Shown: positions 30,546-40,388, counted from the first letter of the stretch. The stretch is 64,000 bases of DNA from an uncultured Pseudoruegeria sp. (GCA_947498155.1 CANMJD010000002.1:248001-312000); one strand, 5' to 3'. Translations and numbers: made by a program. Notes: generated from the sequence alone by a model not told the origin.

Positions 30546-32993
30546 ATGCAAGAAATCCACGACTTTACCCTAGAAGGCATGAGCTGCGCCGGCTGTGTGC
30601 GGCGCGTTGAATCCGCCTTGCGAGAAGTCGAGGGTGTTCAGGATGTGACCGTCAATCTGGCGACCGAACAGGCACGGGTGATCGGAGGAGACGTTGCCGA
30701 TATCACCGAACGCTTGGCAAAAGCCGGTTACCCTGCGCGTGAAGACAGCTTTGGTTTTACCGTTGAAGGCTTAAGCTGCGCGTCTTGTGTGGGACGGGTC
30801 GAAAAGGCTCTGTTACAGGCGAAAGGCGTCACTTTCGCTTCGGTAAATCTGGCAACGGGGATCGCGACGGTGCGCGCGCGGGCCGGGCTTCTATCCGAAG
30901 CCGCTCTTGCGGATGTGATCGCCAATGCCGGGTATAGCGCCACGCCCGTTTCAGACTCTGCAGACCCGCAGGCAAGTCACCGGGATGACGAGATGGCGCG
31001 GTTGAAACACCGGGTTATCTGGGCTGCTATTCTAGTGGCACCGGTGTTCCTGCTAGAGATGGGCGGACATGTTTTTCCGCCGTTTCATCACCTGCTGCAC
31101 CAGACGTTCGGGACGGGGCCCCTCAATTATATCCAGCTTCTGTTGACGGTCCTTGTGATGATCGGGCCGGGCAGGATGTTTTATCAAACCGGCATACCGA
31201 ACCTTTTACGGCGTCGGCCCGATATGAACTCGCTGGTGGCGGTGGGGACATTGGCAGCGTTCTCTTATTCCTTGTGCGCGACAGTCGTGCCGGATGTGCT
31301 GCCGGAGGGCAGTGCGCATGTCTATTATGAATCGGTCGGCGTGATCATTTTGCTGATCCTGACCGGGCGTTGGATGGAGGCCCGTGCCAAGGGGAAAACC
31401 GGTGCGGCCATCCGGCATCTGATCGGATTGCGCCCCGAAACAGCACAGCGGTTGCAAAACGGCGTGGCCCAAGAGGTGCCGGTTGCGCAGTTGCGGGTCG
31501 GCGATCTGGTTCAGCTCCACCCCGGAGAGCGTGTGGCGATTGATGGCTGTGTGGTTGAGGGCCAAAGTGATGTTGATGAAAGCATGATCACCGGAGAGCC
31601 TTTGCCGGTGGTGCGCGGGAAGGGTGCACCTTTGATCGGCGGCACGATCAATGGCGCTGGAGGGCTGGTGTATCGCGTCACCACCCCACAATCAGAGACT
31701 GTTCTAGCGCAAATTGTCTCTATGGTCGGAGAGGCGCAGGCCAGTAAGCTGCCGATTCAGGCTTTGGTGGATCGCGTGACAGGGCTGTTCGTGCCGGTGG
31801 TTCTTGGTCTGGCAGCTTTGACGGTTCTGGTGTGGTTGGTCTTTGGCACGCCTCCCGCGCTAGGGGTGGCGCTGGTTGCCGGTGTATCGGTTCTCATCAT
31901 CGCGTGCCCCTGTGCGATGGGGCTGGCGACGCCCACATCGATAATGGTTGGCACCGGACGCGCCGCCGAACAGGGTATTCTCTTTCGCAAAGGCGCCGCA
32001 CTTCAGGCGATGCAGCAATCACAGGTGATCGCCTTTGATAAAACCGGCACGCTGACGCAGGGCCGCCCTGTGGTAACGGATTTTGAGATGTTGGCCGATC
32101 TGGAAAAAGACGATGTACTGGCCTGGATTGGTGCGGTTGAGACCGCCTCAGAGCATCCGATTGCGCGTGCCATCGTGGCGTTTAGCCGCTCGGAAGGGGC
32201 AACAGGACCGCAGGCGCAAGGGTTTCAGGCGGTCGTTGGGCTGGGCGCAAGCGCCACGGTCGACGGTCATGTGATCCGCATCGGCTCTGTGCGCTTTCTG
32301 CGTCAGGCAGGCATTGATGTCACTAAGGCCGATGGGGCCGCGCAGCGCTATGCCGAGGCGGTAAAATCGCCGATCTTTGCTGCCGTAGATGACACTCTTG
32401 CGGCGGTTCTGGCGGTAAGCGATCCGGTGAAACCCGAAGCGGCGCAGGCGATTGCGGCGCTAAAGCGACACGGGTTACAGGTTGCGATGGTGTCGGGTGA
32501 TACAGAACCGGCGGCGGCAGCGATTGCGCGTCAGCTGGGGATTGATACCGTCATCGCCGGAGTCTTGCCCAAAGGCAAAGTTGAGGCGGTTCAGAGCCTG
32601 AAGTCCCGCTTTGGACCGATTACCTTTGTCGGAGATGGAATCAATGATGCCCCTGCTTTGGCGGCGGCGGATATCGGGGTGGCGCTGGGCACGGGCACAG
32701 ATATCGCCATTGAATCTGCAGATGTAGTGTTGATGTCGGGTGATATTGGTAAAACCGTTCAGGCGCGGGCGATCAGCGCGGCCACAATGCGTAATATCCG
32801 TCAGAACCTGTTCTGGGCCTTTGCCTATAATGTGGTTCTGATTCCGGTTGCGGCGGGAGGGCTGGTGCCTTTTGGAGGCCCGATGTTGTCGCCGATGCTG
32901 GCGGCGGGGGCGATGGCCCTATCTAGCGTCTGTGTTGTCAGCAATGCCCTGCGCCTGCGGCGGGTATCCCTAGCGGCGGAGGTCGGCGGATGA
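30546..32993 (+). CDS. copA: Copper-exporting P1B-type ATPase
   Basis: Pumps Cu(I) out of the cytoplasm. The 815 aa carry two N-terminal heavy-metal domains, with CAGC (~14-17) and CASC (~78-81), eight expected membrane segments, the transport motif CPC (~454-456), the phosphorylation site DKTGT (~498-502), the TGE actuator loop (~349-351) and GDGINDAP (~698). The start follows a CueR-type promoter by 33 nt. The stop overlaps the regulator start by 4 nt, so the pump and its sensor are made together. Confidence 0.95.
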   Translation: MQEIHDFTLEGMSCAGCVRRVESALREVEGVQDVTVNLATEQARVIGGDVADITERLAKAGYPAREDSFGFTVEGLSCASCVGRVEKALLQAKGVTFASVNLATGIATVRARAGLLSEAALADVIANAGYSATPVSDSADPQASHRDDEMARLKHRVIWAAILVAPVFLLEMGGHVFPPFHHLLHQTFGTGPLNYIQLLLTVLVMIGPGRMFYQTGIPNLLRRRPDMNSLVAVGTLAAFSYSLCATVVPDVLPEGSAHVYYESVGVIILLILTGRWMEARAKGKTGAAIRHLIGLRPETAQRLQNGVAQEVPVAQLRVGDLVQLHPGERVAIDGCVVEGQSDVDESMITGEPLPVVRGKGAPLIGGTINGAGGLVYRVTTPQSETVLAQIVSMVGEAQASKLPIQALVDRVTGLFVPVVLGLAALTVLVWLVFGTPPALGVALVAGVSVLIIACPCAMGLATPTSIMVGTGRAAEQGILFRKGAALQAMQQSQVIAFDKTGTLTQGRPVVTDFEMLADLEKDDVLAWIGAVETASEHPIARAIVAFSRSEGATGPQAQGFQAVVGLGASATVDGHVIRIGSVRFLRQAGIDVTKADGAAQRYAEAVKSPIFAAVDDTLAAVLAVSDPVKPEAAQAIAALKRHGLQVAMVSGDTEPAAAAIARQLGIDTVIAGVLPKGKVEAVQSLKSRFGPITFVGDGINDAPALAAADIGVALGTGTDIAIESADVVLMSGDIGKTVQARAISAATMRNIRQNLFWAFAYNVVLIPVAAGGLVPFGGPMLSPMLAAGAMALSSVCVVSNALRLRRVSLAAEVGG

Positions 32994-33391
32994 ATATCGG
33001 AGAGGCGGCCAAACAATCCGGTCTACCGGCAAAAACCATCCGCTATTATGAAGATATCGGTCTGGTTTTGGCGCAACGTGATGCAAATGGCTATCGGGTC
33101 TTTGCCTCGCGCGATGTACATAACCTGACGTTTCTGGCGCGGGCGCGCAGTCTTGGTTTCACCATTGAGGATTGCCGTGCTCTGCTTGCCCTTTATCAGG
33201 ATTCAGACCGCGCCAGTGCCGAAGTCAAAAAGATCGCGCTGGATCATCTGACAGAGATAAACAGCAAAATCGCCGGGCTGCAGGCGATGGCGGACACGCT
33301 GTCGATCTTGGTGCAAAAATGCGCCGGAAATGACCGGCCCGAATGCCCGATATTAACAGAGCTTCAATCACCAAAGCCCGAAGGGTCTTGA
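32990..33391 (+). CDS. cueR: Cu(I)-responsive MerR-family regulator
   Basis: A 133-aa MerR protein with HTH NIGEAAKQSGLPAKTIRYYE (landmark ~2-21), a dimerisation helix, and the metal loop Cys111-(7 residues)-Cys119, which aligns with the Cys112/Cys120 pair of E. coli CueR. It should activate the copA promoter by twisting the 19-bp spacer when Cu(I) is bound. It lies in the operon it controls, overlapping copA by ATGA, so it is positively autoregulated. Confidence 0.92.
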   Translation: MNIGEAAKQSGLPAKTIRYYEDIGLVLAQRDANGYRVFASRDVHNLTFLARARSLGFTIEDCRALLALYQDSDRASAEVKKIALDHLTEINSKIAGLQAMADTLSILVQKCAGNDRPECPILTELQSPKPEGS

Positions 33392-33539
33392 TCCGTAATC
33401 AGCGGCGAACCGCAGGGCGCTGCAATATCTGGTTTTATCTCTTTGGGATTTCCGTCAAGAGAGCGCTTCAGTGCAGGGGGCTCGATGCACGCCGATCGAG
33501 ACCATTGCAGCGATAGAATAACCGCTTCAGGAGCCCCGA

Positions 33540-34424
33540 ATGCGTCGAATTATGCTGTGTTTGTCTCTTATTTGGGGGGCTGCGGTGGCGCAGGCCGATA
33601 CCGGTAAAACGGTTGAGGATGCGATAAATTTTCACGTTCTGCCACGCATGGCGCAATTGCAGGCCACAACCGATTCCCTGTCAAAAGCCGCGCTGGCCGA
33701 TTGCACCGCAGAATCGCCCTATCTGCGTCAGGCTTATGATGTTGCATTTGATGCGTGGCTCAACGTCAGCCATCTGCAGTTCGGCCCCCTGCAATCGCCG
33801 GCGCGGCGGGCAAAATTTGCCGACCCCACGTCAGCGACTCAGGGGTTTTTTGCACTTGAGCACGCGATGTTCGCCCCAAAGGCAGCCGGTGCAAGCGCAG
33901 CGGGCTGTCAGGCGATCCAAGAGATCACAGCCGGTCTGGCGCATGTGTCCTCTGAGGTTTTAGCCGGTTGGCAGGTCTGGGCCGTCGAAGTGAATACCGC
34001 CACAGGGGTGCGAAGCCCCGCCTTTCGCGATCCGGTGGTGCGGGAACAGTTTGTAAAAGCGGTGCAGGACGGGCTGCAGGATACGATTGATCTGAGACTT
34101 GCCCTTCCGCTTGGCACGGCGGATGCCCCGCAGCCGATGCTGGCCGAGGCGCGGCTGTCGCTGCGCTCTCAGCGGCACATCTGGCTTTCTATTGCTTCTG
34201 TGGCAGAGCTGTCGGAAATCCTTGGTCAGGATCGGCCGCACCTACAGGCCGAATTGGCGCAGGTGTTTGAAGCGGCCCTCAACACGTCGATTGCAACCTA
34301 TGATCCGGTGCTCGACGGGGTCGCTGATCTGGATCACCGCGCCCAGTGGGTTGAAACGCAGCACATGCTGAACGCCATCAAGCTGCGCGTCTCTGATCTA
34401 TCCGAGGGCGCGGGCGGCGCTTAA
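33540..34424 (+). CDS. Imelysin-family periplasmic protein (peptidase M75-like)
   Basis: A 294-aa secreted protein with a signal peptide (MRRIMLCLSLIWGAAVAQA, residues 1-19). The imelysin fold is indicated by AYDVAFDAWLNVSHLQFGP (landmark ~70-88) and GFFALEHAMF. Members are linked to iron uptake and usually lie beside lipoproteins or di-heme peroxidases; those partners are absent here. Its stop overlaps the stop of the convergent epimerase by 3-4 nt. Proteolytic activity is doubtful in the family as a whole. Confidence 0.82.
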   Translation: MRRIMLCLSLIWGAAVAQADTGKTVEDAINFHVLPRMAQLQATTDSLSKAALADCTAESPYLRQAYDVAFDAWLNVSHLQFGPLQSPARRAKFADPTSATQGFFALEHAMFAPKAAGASAAGCQAIQEITAGLAHVSSEVLAGWQVWAVEVNTATGVRSPAFRDPVVREQFVKAVQDGLQDTIDLRLALPLGTADAPQPMLAEARLSLRSQRHIWLSIASVAELSEILGQDRPHLQAELAQVFEAALNTSIATYDPVLDGVADLDHRAQWVETQHMLNAIKLRVSDLSEGAGGA

Positions 34425-35440
34425 TCGGGGCGGTAATCCTTGCGATACCAGTCAACAAAGGCTTGCACACCGGTCTGAAGCTCGGTGCGTGGGATGGCCC
34501 CGACCAATTCCTTGAGCAAGCTGTCGTCGGCCCATGTCGCGGGCACATCGCCGGGCTGCATATCCATGAAGTTTTTGGTCGCCGTCTGACCCAAGGCGGT
34601 TTCGATGGCTTCGATAAAGGTGCCCAGCTGGCTGGGTTGACCGTTGCCGATATTCACCACACGAAACGGTGCGACAGGAGACAAGCTGTCCACAGGCGAA
34701 ATATCGTCGGCTGTGGCGGGGCGCTGGGGGGCGGCTTCAATCAGGCGCAGGATGCCTTCGACCAGATCATCGATATAGGTAAAGTCGCGCTGCATATTGC
34801 CGTGGTTGTAGACGTCGATCGGACGGCCTTCCAGAATGGCCGAGGTGAACTTGAACAGCGCCATATCGGGGCGGCCCCATGGGCCGTATACAGTGAAAAA
34901 GCGAAACATCGTGGTCGGCAGATCGTAGAGATGCGCATAGGAATGCGCCATGTTCTCGGTCGCCTTTTTGGTAGCTGCATAAAACGACATCTGTGTGTCC
35001 GCCTTATGGGTTTCGGCATAGGGCATCACCGTATTGGCGCCGAATGCCGAAGACGTCGAAGCCAGCAACATATGTGCCGGCGGATAAGCGCGGGCGGCTT
35101 CGAGCAGCTCAAAGGTGCCAATCAGGTTCGCTTCGACATAGGAGCGCGGCGCATCAATCGAATAGCGCACCCCCGCCTGCGCGGCGAGGTGGATCACCAC
35201 ATCCGGTCGGTGGGTTTCAAAAACCTCCATCAGCACGCCCGGCGTTTCGAGCCTTTGTTCCAATGCCGTGAATCCTTGGGACTGAAGCAACATGGCGTGA
35301 CGGCGCTGTTTCAGGGTGACGTCATAATAATCGGTCATCGCATCCAAGCCGATCACCGTCCAGCCTTCGGCCAGCAGACGTTTGCAGGTGTGAAATCCGA
35401 TAAATCCGGCCGATCCGGTGACAAAGGCTGTGCGGGCCAT
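34421..35440 (-). CDS. NAD-dependent nucleotide-sugar epimerase (UDP-glucuronate 4-epimerase-like)
   Basis: Extended SDR of 339 aa with GSAGFIGFHTCKRLLAEG (~7-24), the catalytic Tyr-xxx-Lys in MSFYAATKKATE, and the YGPWGRPDMALFKF segment typical of CapI/LspL-type UDP-glucuronate 4-epimerases. It likely makes UDP-galacturonate for surface polysaccharide. The start at 35440 follows AAGAGG; an open extension to 35551 is not family-like. No glycosyltransferases lie near it. Confidence 0.87.
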   Translation of the reverse strand: MARTAFVTGSAGFIGFHTCKRLLAEGWTVIGLDAMTDYYDVTLKQRRHAMLLQSQGFTALEQRLETPGVLMEVFETHRPDVVIHLAAQAGVRYSIDAPRSYVEANLIGTFELLEAARAYPPAHMLLASTSSAFGANTVMPYAETHKADTQMSFYAATKKATENMAHSYAHLYDLPTTMFRFFTVYGPWGRPDMALFKFTSAILEGRPIDVYNHGNMQRDFTYIDDLVEGILRLIEAAPQRPATADDISPVDSLSPVAPFRVVNIGNGQPSQLGTFIEAIETALGQTATKNFMDMQPGDVPATWADDSLLKELVGAIPRTELQTGVQAFVDWYRKDYRPD

Positions 35441-35665
35441 GAATACCTCTTGGGAATAAAACGTATCCACACCATAGAAAATCCGGTGCCGCAGACCAGT
35501 GCTAAGCATCGCTTCGGCAAATAGGGCTGAAAAACGTGTCTTTATGGTCAAGTTCAGCGCTTAAAACGGCTCTGGGGTGGCGTGTTGGCGCCAACATCTG
35601 TAAGGCCTGCGGCAAATGCGAACCGGACGGGTGGCAAGGGCCGCCCCTGACGCTGGAGATACCCT

Positions 35666-37168
35666 GTGAAAGCTGACACTCTTTCGACCCTGCACCAAGA
35701 TTGGTTGGGCAACATTCGCGCGGACCTGTTGGCAGGTCTTGTTGTAGCGCTGGCGCTGATCCCCGAGGCTATTGCCTTTTCGATCATCGCGGGTGTGGAC
35801 CCTAAAATCGGGCTGTATGCGTCCTTTTCGATTGCGGTGATCACCGCGATTGCCGGTGGGCGTCCGGGGATGATCTCTGCGGCAACGGCCGCGACGGCGG
35901 TTCTGATGGTGACCTTGGTCAAGGATCACGGGTTGCAATATCTGTTGGCGGCGACGGTTCTGGCGGGTTTGCTTCAGATTGGCGCGGGCTTGCTCAAGCT
36001 TGGCAATGTCATGCGTTTTGTCTCCAAATCGGTGATGACGGGCTTTGTGAATGCGCTGGCGATCCTGATCTTTCTGGCGCAATTGCCGGAAATGAACATG
36101 GCCAACGAGGGTGTGAACATGCTGACCTGGGTGATGATCGCCGGTGGTTTGGCGATCATCTATCTGTTTCCCTATATCACCAGCGCTATTCCCAGCCCCT
36201 TGGTCACGATTATCGTGCTGACGGCGCTGTCGATGCTGCTGGGTCTGGATGTGCGGACCGTAGGCGATATGGGCGCGCTGCCGGATACGCTGCCGGTGTT
36301 TTTGATCCCCGATATTCCGCTGAACCTTGAAACGCTGCAAATCATCCTGCCGGTTTCGGCGGCGATTGCGGTTGTGGGTCTGTTGGAAAGCCTGATGACA
36401 GCACAGTTGGTGGATGATCTGACCGACACGAAATCGGACAAGAACCGTGAATGTATCGGTCAGGGTGTAGCCAATACGGCTACCGGATTTATCGGTGGTA
36501 TGGCCGGTTGCGCGATGATCGGTCAGTCGATGATCAACGTGAAATCCGGCGGGCGCGGGCGGTTGTCCTGTTTTGCCGCCGGTGTTTTCTTGCTGATCCT
36601 GATTGTGGGTCTGGGGGACTGGGTGGCGCAAATCCCGATGCCGGCCCTTGTCGCGATTATGATCATGGTGTCGGTGGGAACTTTTAGCTGGTCGTCGTTG
36701 AAGGACCTGCGCAGCCATCCCCGAGCGTCCTCGATCGTGATGGTGGCGACGGTTCTGGTCACGGTATTTTCGCACAACCTTGCGCTGGGCGTTTTGACCG
36801 GTGTGCTGCTGTCGGGCATTTTCTTTGCTTGGAAAATCGCTGCGGTCTTCCGCATCGGTTCTGAACTTTCCGCAGACGGGCGCAAGCGCTCTTATCGGGT
36901 CGAGGGGCAGCTGTTTTTTGCGACCGCGCCTGACATTGCCGATGCCTTTGATTTTAACGAAGTGCTGGATGAGGTCGTGATCGACGTTTCGAACGCGCAT
37001 ATCTGGGATATTTCTTCTGTGGCCGCTTTGGATATGGTGGTGTTAAAGTTCCGTCGTGAAGGGGCCGAGGTAGAGATCATCGGTATGAATGAAGCCAGCG
37101 AAACCCTGATGGGACGTTTGGCGGAACATGACAAACCCGGCGCGCTAGAGCGTTTGATGGGCCATTAA
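35666..37168 (+). CDS. SulP-family anion transporter with STAS domain
   Basis: A 500-aa inner-membrane transporter. About 11-12 hydrophobic segments follow [20 protein letters not shown] near the N terminus (landmark ~20-40), and the C-terminal STAS domain (~395-495) contains [19 protein letters not shown] (landmark). SulP proteins carry sulfate, bicarbonate or dicarboxylates; substrate is not evident. It starts with GTG preceded by GGAG. A two-domain universal stress protein starts 11 nt downstream, implying co-transcription. Confidence 0.9.
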   Translation: MKADTLSTLHQDWLGNIRADLLAGLVVALALIPEAIAFSIIAGVDPKIGLYASFSIAVITAIAGGRPGMISAATAATAVLMVTLVKDHGLQYLLAATVLAGLLQIGAGLLKLGNVMRFVSKSVMTGFVNALAILIFLAQLPEMNMANEGVNMLTWVMIAGGLAIIYLFPYITSAIPSPLVTIIVLTALSMLLGLDVRTVGDMGALPDTLPVFLIPDIPLNLETLQIILPVSAAIAVVGLLESLMTAQLVDDLTDTKSDKNRECIGQGVANTATGFIGGMAGCAMIGQSMINVKSGGRGRLSCFAAGVFLLILIVGLGDWVAQIPMPALVAIMIMVSVGTFSWSSLKDLRSHPRASSIVMVATVLVTVFSHNLALGVLTGVLLSGIFFAWKIAAVFRIGSELSADGRKRSYRVEGQLFFATAPDIADAFDFNEVLDEVVIDVSNAHIWDISSVAALDMVVLKFRREGAEVEIIGMNEASETLMGRLAEHDKPGALERLMGH

Positions 37169-37179
37169 GGAGAGCAGAT

Positions 37180-38028
37180 ATGTCAAAAATTATCGCATTG
37201 GTGGATGGCTCTGTTTATTCTGAGAGCGTCTGTGACTACGCTGCATGGGTTGCCAAACGCAAAGGGTCCTCGGTTGAGGTGCTGCATATTTTGGGGCGCC
37301 GCGAAGGGGCAACAAGCAATCTGTCCGGCAATATCGGTTTGGGCGCGCGTTCCAAATTGATGGATGAACTGGCCGAACTCGATATTGCGAAAGCCAAACT
37401 GGCGCAAAAGCGCGGTCGGGCGATACTGGAAGATGCCGAAACCCGGATCAAAGCCGCAGGCGTAGAGGCGGTGACAACCCGTTTGCGCCACGGTGATTTG
37501 ATCGAGGAACTGCTGTTGGCTGAAAAAGACGCCGATCTGGTGGTAATCGGCAAGCGCGGCGAGGGGGCGGACTTTGCCAAACTGCACCTTGGTTCCAATC
37601 TCGAGCGCGTGGCGCGAGCGTCGCTTATTCCGGTTTTGGTGGCCTCGCGGGCGTTTATGAGCGTGGATAACTTCATGATCGCTTTTGATGGCTCTGCTGC
37701 GACGATGAAAGCTGTGGACCATATTGCTAAGTCAAAGGTCTTTGCCGGACTTAAGGCGAATTTGCTGAGTGTCGGGGAAGATGAGCCTAAACAACGACGA
37801 GCGCTTGAAGGGGCGGCTGCCACATTGAAAGCCGCGGGCTATGAGGTTTCAGCCGACATTGTTGCGGGTCATGCATCCGAAGTGATCTCTGAGAAAATCA
37901 AAGCCGAGAAGATCGACATGTTGATGATGGGGGCCTATGCCACGTCTCGGCTGCGGAGTCTGATTTTGGGGTCAACCACAAGCGAGATGGTGCGCTCCTG
38001 CCACGTGCCGATTTTGCTGTTCCGCTAA
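37180..38028 (+). CDS. Universal stress protein, tandem UspA domains
   Basis: A 282-aa protein made of two UspA folds (~1-150 and ~160-282). The second domain has the ATP-type glycine motif GAYATSRLRSLILGSTTSEM (~247-266), while the first reads GKRGEGADFAKLHLGSNLERV (landmark). A good ribosome binding site AAGGAGAG precedes the ATG. Being 11 nt after the SulP gene suggests that it regulates or senses that transporter, as in many SulP-Usp pairs; this is inference. Confidence 0.88.
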   Translation: MSKIIALVDGSVYSESVCDYAAWVAKRKGSSVEVLHILGRREGATSNLSGNIGLGARSKLMDELAELDIAKAKLAQKRGRAILEDAETRIKAAGVEAVTTRLRHGDLIEELLLAEKDADLVVIGKRGEGADFAKLHLGSNLERVARASLIPVLVASRAFMSVDNFMIAFDGSAATMKAVDHIAKSKVFAGLKANLLSVGEDEPKQRRALEGAAATLKAAGYEVSADIVAGHASEVISEKIKAEKIDMLMMGAYATSRLRSLILGSTTSEMVRSCHVPILLFR

Positions 38029-38030
38029 TT

Positions 38031-38094
38031 GGGGCTTTGCCCCCGCCGCCCACGGGGCGGCTCCCCAAGGATATTTAGGAAACAAAGTGGGGCG
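38031..38094. repeat. GC-rich palindromic intergenic element
   Basis: Directly after the usp stop comes GGGGC-TTT-GCCCC, then CCGCC...GGCGG, then CTCCCCAAGGATATTT. I recall elements with this layout recurring downstream of genes in Rhodobacteraceae genomes. It may act as a terminator or mRNA stabiliser for the SulP-usp transcript. Confidence 0.5.
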
Positions 38095-38119
38095 CTTTTG
38101 ATCACGGCTACCAGATACG

Positions 38120-38146
38120 AAAAGGGCCAGCGGTTAAGCTGGCCCT
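38120..38146 (-). terminator. Terminator of the DEAD-box helicase gene
   Basis: Perfect 9-bp stem AGGGCCAGC / GCTGGCCCT around GGTTAA (38123-38146), followed on the minus strand by TTT; it lies 8 nt after the helicase stop. Confidence 0.82.
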
Positions 38147-38153
38147 AAATCAT

Positions 38154-39449
38154 TTAAGCGGCGCGTTTTGAGCGGCGACGACGGTTGCCGCCGGGTTTGC
38201 CCTGCGGCTTGCCACCGGGTTTGCCACTACCACCACCGAATGATTTGCGCGGGCCGCCGCCATTGCCACGACGGTTGCCGCCGCCACCACGGCCCTTGCG
38301 GGCGGGCGCGTCTTCTTCTTCGGGGCGTTCGCCACCGGCGACAGGGATTTCACGTTTCATCAGTTTCTCGATGTCGCGCAAACGGCCCAGTTCAGCGCCA
38401 TTCACAAAGGCAATGGCCTGACCTTCGGCACCAGCACGAGCGGTCCGGCCGATGCGGTGGATGTAGTTTTCCGGTACTTCGGGCAGCTCGTAGTTATAAA
38501 CATGGCTGACGCCGGGTATGTCGATGCCACGGGCGGCCACATCGGTGGCAACCAGAATACGGGCTTCGCCGGATTTAAAGGCTTTGATCGCACGTTCGCG
38601 CTGGCCCTGGCTTTTGTTGCCATGGATGGAAACGGCTTTGAAGCCACGATCCACCAGATGCTTCATAAGCTTTTCGCAGCCATGTTTGGTACGGCCAAAC
38701 ACAAGGGACAGATCGTCTGGGTTTTTCGCCAGCATTTCCTTAAGCAGATCGGACTTGCCTTTAGATCCCACGAAATAAAGGCTCTGTTCGATCTTATCGA
38801 CAGCCTTTCCGGGAGGCGATACCTGAACCCGTTTCGGACGGTCCAGATAAGCTTGGCTCAGTTCTTCCATTTGCTTTGGCATGGTGGCTGAGAACAACAT
38901 GGTCTGACGTTCTTTGCCCAGATGCGATGCGATCTGGCGCAGGGCGTGGATAAAGCCAAGATCCAGCATCTGGTCGGCTTCGTCGAGGACAAGGAAGGTC
39001 GCTGTATCGAGGCGCAGGGCACGACGGTCCAGCAGGTCGATCAACCGGCCCGGGGTTGCCACCAGAATATCGGTGCCGCGTTTCAGGAATTCGATCTGCT
39101 TGTTGATCGACGCACCGCCCACAACCGTGTTCACCTTCAGGGGTGTACCACGGACATAGACTTTCATGTTGTCAGCGATCTGGTTGACCAGTTCGCGGGT
39201 CGGCGCAAGGATCAAAGCTTTGACGGTTTTGGGATCGGGACGGCCCTGTTGGCCAAGAAGTTGATCAACCAGTGGCAAACCGAAAGCGGCGGTTTTACCG
39301 GTACCGGTTTGCGCAAGGCCCAGCACGTCATGGCCGTTTAGCACATGCGGGATCGCCTGAGTCTGGATCGGTGTAGGTGTTGTATAGCCCGCGCCTTCGA
39401 TGGCTTTGAGCAATTGGGGATTAAGCCCCAGTTCTTTAAATGTGGTCAC
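38154..39449 (-). CDS. DEAD-box ATP-dependent RNA helicase (RhlE-like)
   Basis: A 431-aa RNA helicase. It shows the Q motif (GYTTPTPIQTQAIP ~23-36), motif I AQTGTGKT (~52), motif Ia PTRELVNQ, motif II DEAD, motif III SAT, motif V ATDVAARGIDIP and motif VI HRIGRTARAG. The C-terminal tail (~375-431) is rich in Gly, Arg and Lys and should bind RNA. It starts with GTG at 39449. A 6-bp hairpin (39454-39471) immediately upstream includes the purine-rich ribosome binding site. A role in ribosome assembly or cold adaptation is typical for the family. Confidence 0.93.
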   Translation of the reverse strand: MTTFKELGLNPQLLKAIEGAGYTTPTPIQTQAIPHVLNGHDVLGLAQTGTGKTAAFGLPLVDQLLGQQGRPDPKTVKALILAPTRELVNQIADNMKVYVRGTPLKVNTVVGGASINKQIEFLKRGTDILVATPGRLIDLLDRRALRLDTATFLVLDEADQMLDLGFIHALRQIASHLGKERQTMLFSATMPKQMEELSQAYLDRPKRVQVSPPGKAVDKIEQSLYFVGSKGKSDLLKEMLAKNPDDLSLVFGRTKHGCEKLMKHLVDRGFKAVSIHGNKSQGQRERAIKAFKSGEARILVATDVAARGIDIPGVSHVYNYELPEVPENYIHRIGRTARAGAEGQAIAFVNGAELGRLRDIEKLMKREIPVAGGERPEEEDAPARKGRGGGGNRRGNGGGPRKSFGGGSGKPGGKPQGKPGGNRRRRSKRAA

Positions 39450-39935
39450 AAAAGACCCTTTCTTCAGGGTCGCCCCAAGGCAGACCCCATCAAATACGGA
39501 TGCGTCCGGACAGAATCCGGAGTCGCTACGTCGTGGTTGCGATCAAATCCTCTCAGGGGCAGTACGCCGGTCTGATCGATCCAATCGTCAGAACCCCGCG
39601 TGAATTGGGAACTTGGGAGTGTGCGCTTGTCGGTTTGGCTGAAGCGCTTCAGCAACAGGATTTGCCGCGAATGACTCGGGCGGGCTGCTCACGCGGCAAC
39701 CGATCCTGACGCTCATATGGGGTGAAACCGGGCACAGGTCAACGGTGAAATGGTTTTTAGGCTGCCCATAGGTGCGACATGTTATACGATTTTTGTTGAA
39801 TTTGCTTAATAATTGGGCACAACTTTAGATCTGGCGTTGCGGTGCGGAATTCTGTGTTCGCGGGAAAATACAATAAAGAGCACTGTCAGAGCATTATCGC
39901 ACGTCCGTATTTATCAGGGACAGGAGATCCTAACA
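39450..39935. promoter_or_regulatory. Long intergenic leader between helicase and usp genes
   Basis: These 486 nt contain no convincing gene. On the minus strand, next to the helicase start, GACCCT-GAAGAA-AGGGTC (39471-39454) folds into a hairpin holding the GAAGAAAGGG Shine-Dalgarno-like stretch, and further out TCCGGA-TTCTG-TCCGGA can form a second one. The right end should hold the promoter of the plus-strand usp gene. Both divergent genes thus appear to have long leaders. Confidence 0.5.
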
Positions 39936-40367
39936 TTGTCACAAATTCTAGTCGGTTACGATGGGAGCGACGCGTCGCGTCGCGCCCTCGATTTCGCTCT
40001 TGCGGCGGCAAAGTCCGCCAATACAGGTGTTTTGCTTGTTCATGTTTTGGAATGGTCACCGTTTTCATTCCTGACGCCAAACGAGATTGAAGAGCGTCAC
40101 AAACGTCGCAAAGAGGAATTGGAGCGGGCCGAAACCGCGATCCTCGCCCCGGTACGCGCGCTCTGTGAAAACGCGGGTGTGTCTGTCGATACGGCGGTCA
40201 AATACGGCCATATCGCAAATACCATCAGTGACATGGCCAAGGCTGAAAATGTCGCGCAGGTGATTATCGGGCGCAATGGCCATACCGAAGCCGGTGCGCG
40301 CATTTTTGGATCGGTGGCCGGTAGCCTTGCGCAGACCGCCCCCGCCCCTGTGACAATCGTCCCTTAA
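39936..40367 (+). CDS. Universal stress protein (single UspA domain)
   Basis: A 143-aa UspA fold beginning LSQILVGYDGSDASRRAL. The C-terminal nucleotide motif is IIGRNGHTEAGARIFGSVAG (~109-128), close to the ATP-binding GxxGxxxxxxGS pattern. I place the start at TTG 39936 because AGGAGA lies about 8 nt upstream and the UspA fold begins exactly there; the frame upstream is open to 39813 but does not look like Usp. It lies 21 nt before the symporter gene and is probably co-transcribed with it. Confidence 0.85.
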   Translation: MSQILVGYDGSDASRRALDFALAAAKSANTGVLLVHVLEWSPFSFLTPNEIEERHKRRKEELERAETAILAPVRALCENAGVSVDTAVKYGHIANTISDMAKAENVAQVIIGRNGHTEAGARIFGSVAGSLAQTAPAPVTIVP

Positions 40368-40388
40368 GCAAAAAGAATTGGAACTCTA

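Noticed and set aside
35561-37000. Open frame of about 479 codons opposite the SulP gene
   Set aside because: The same antisense artefact of a membrane protein gene, full of His, Arg and Gln.
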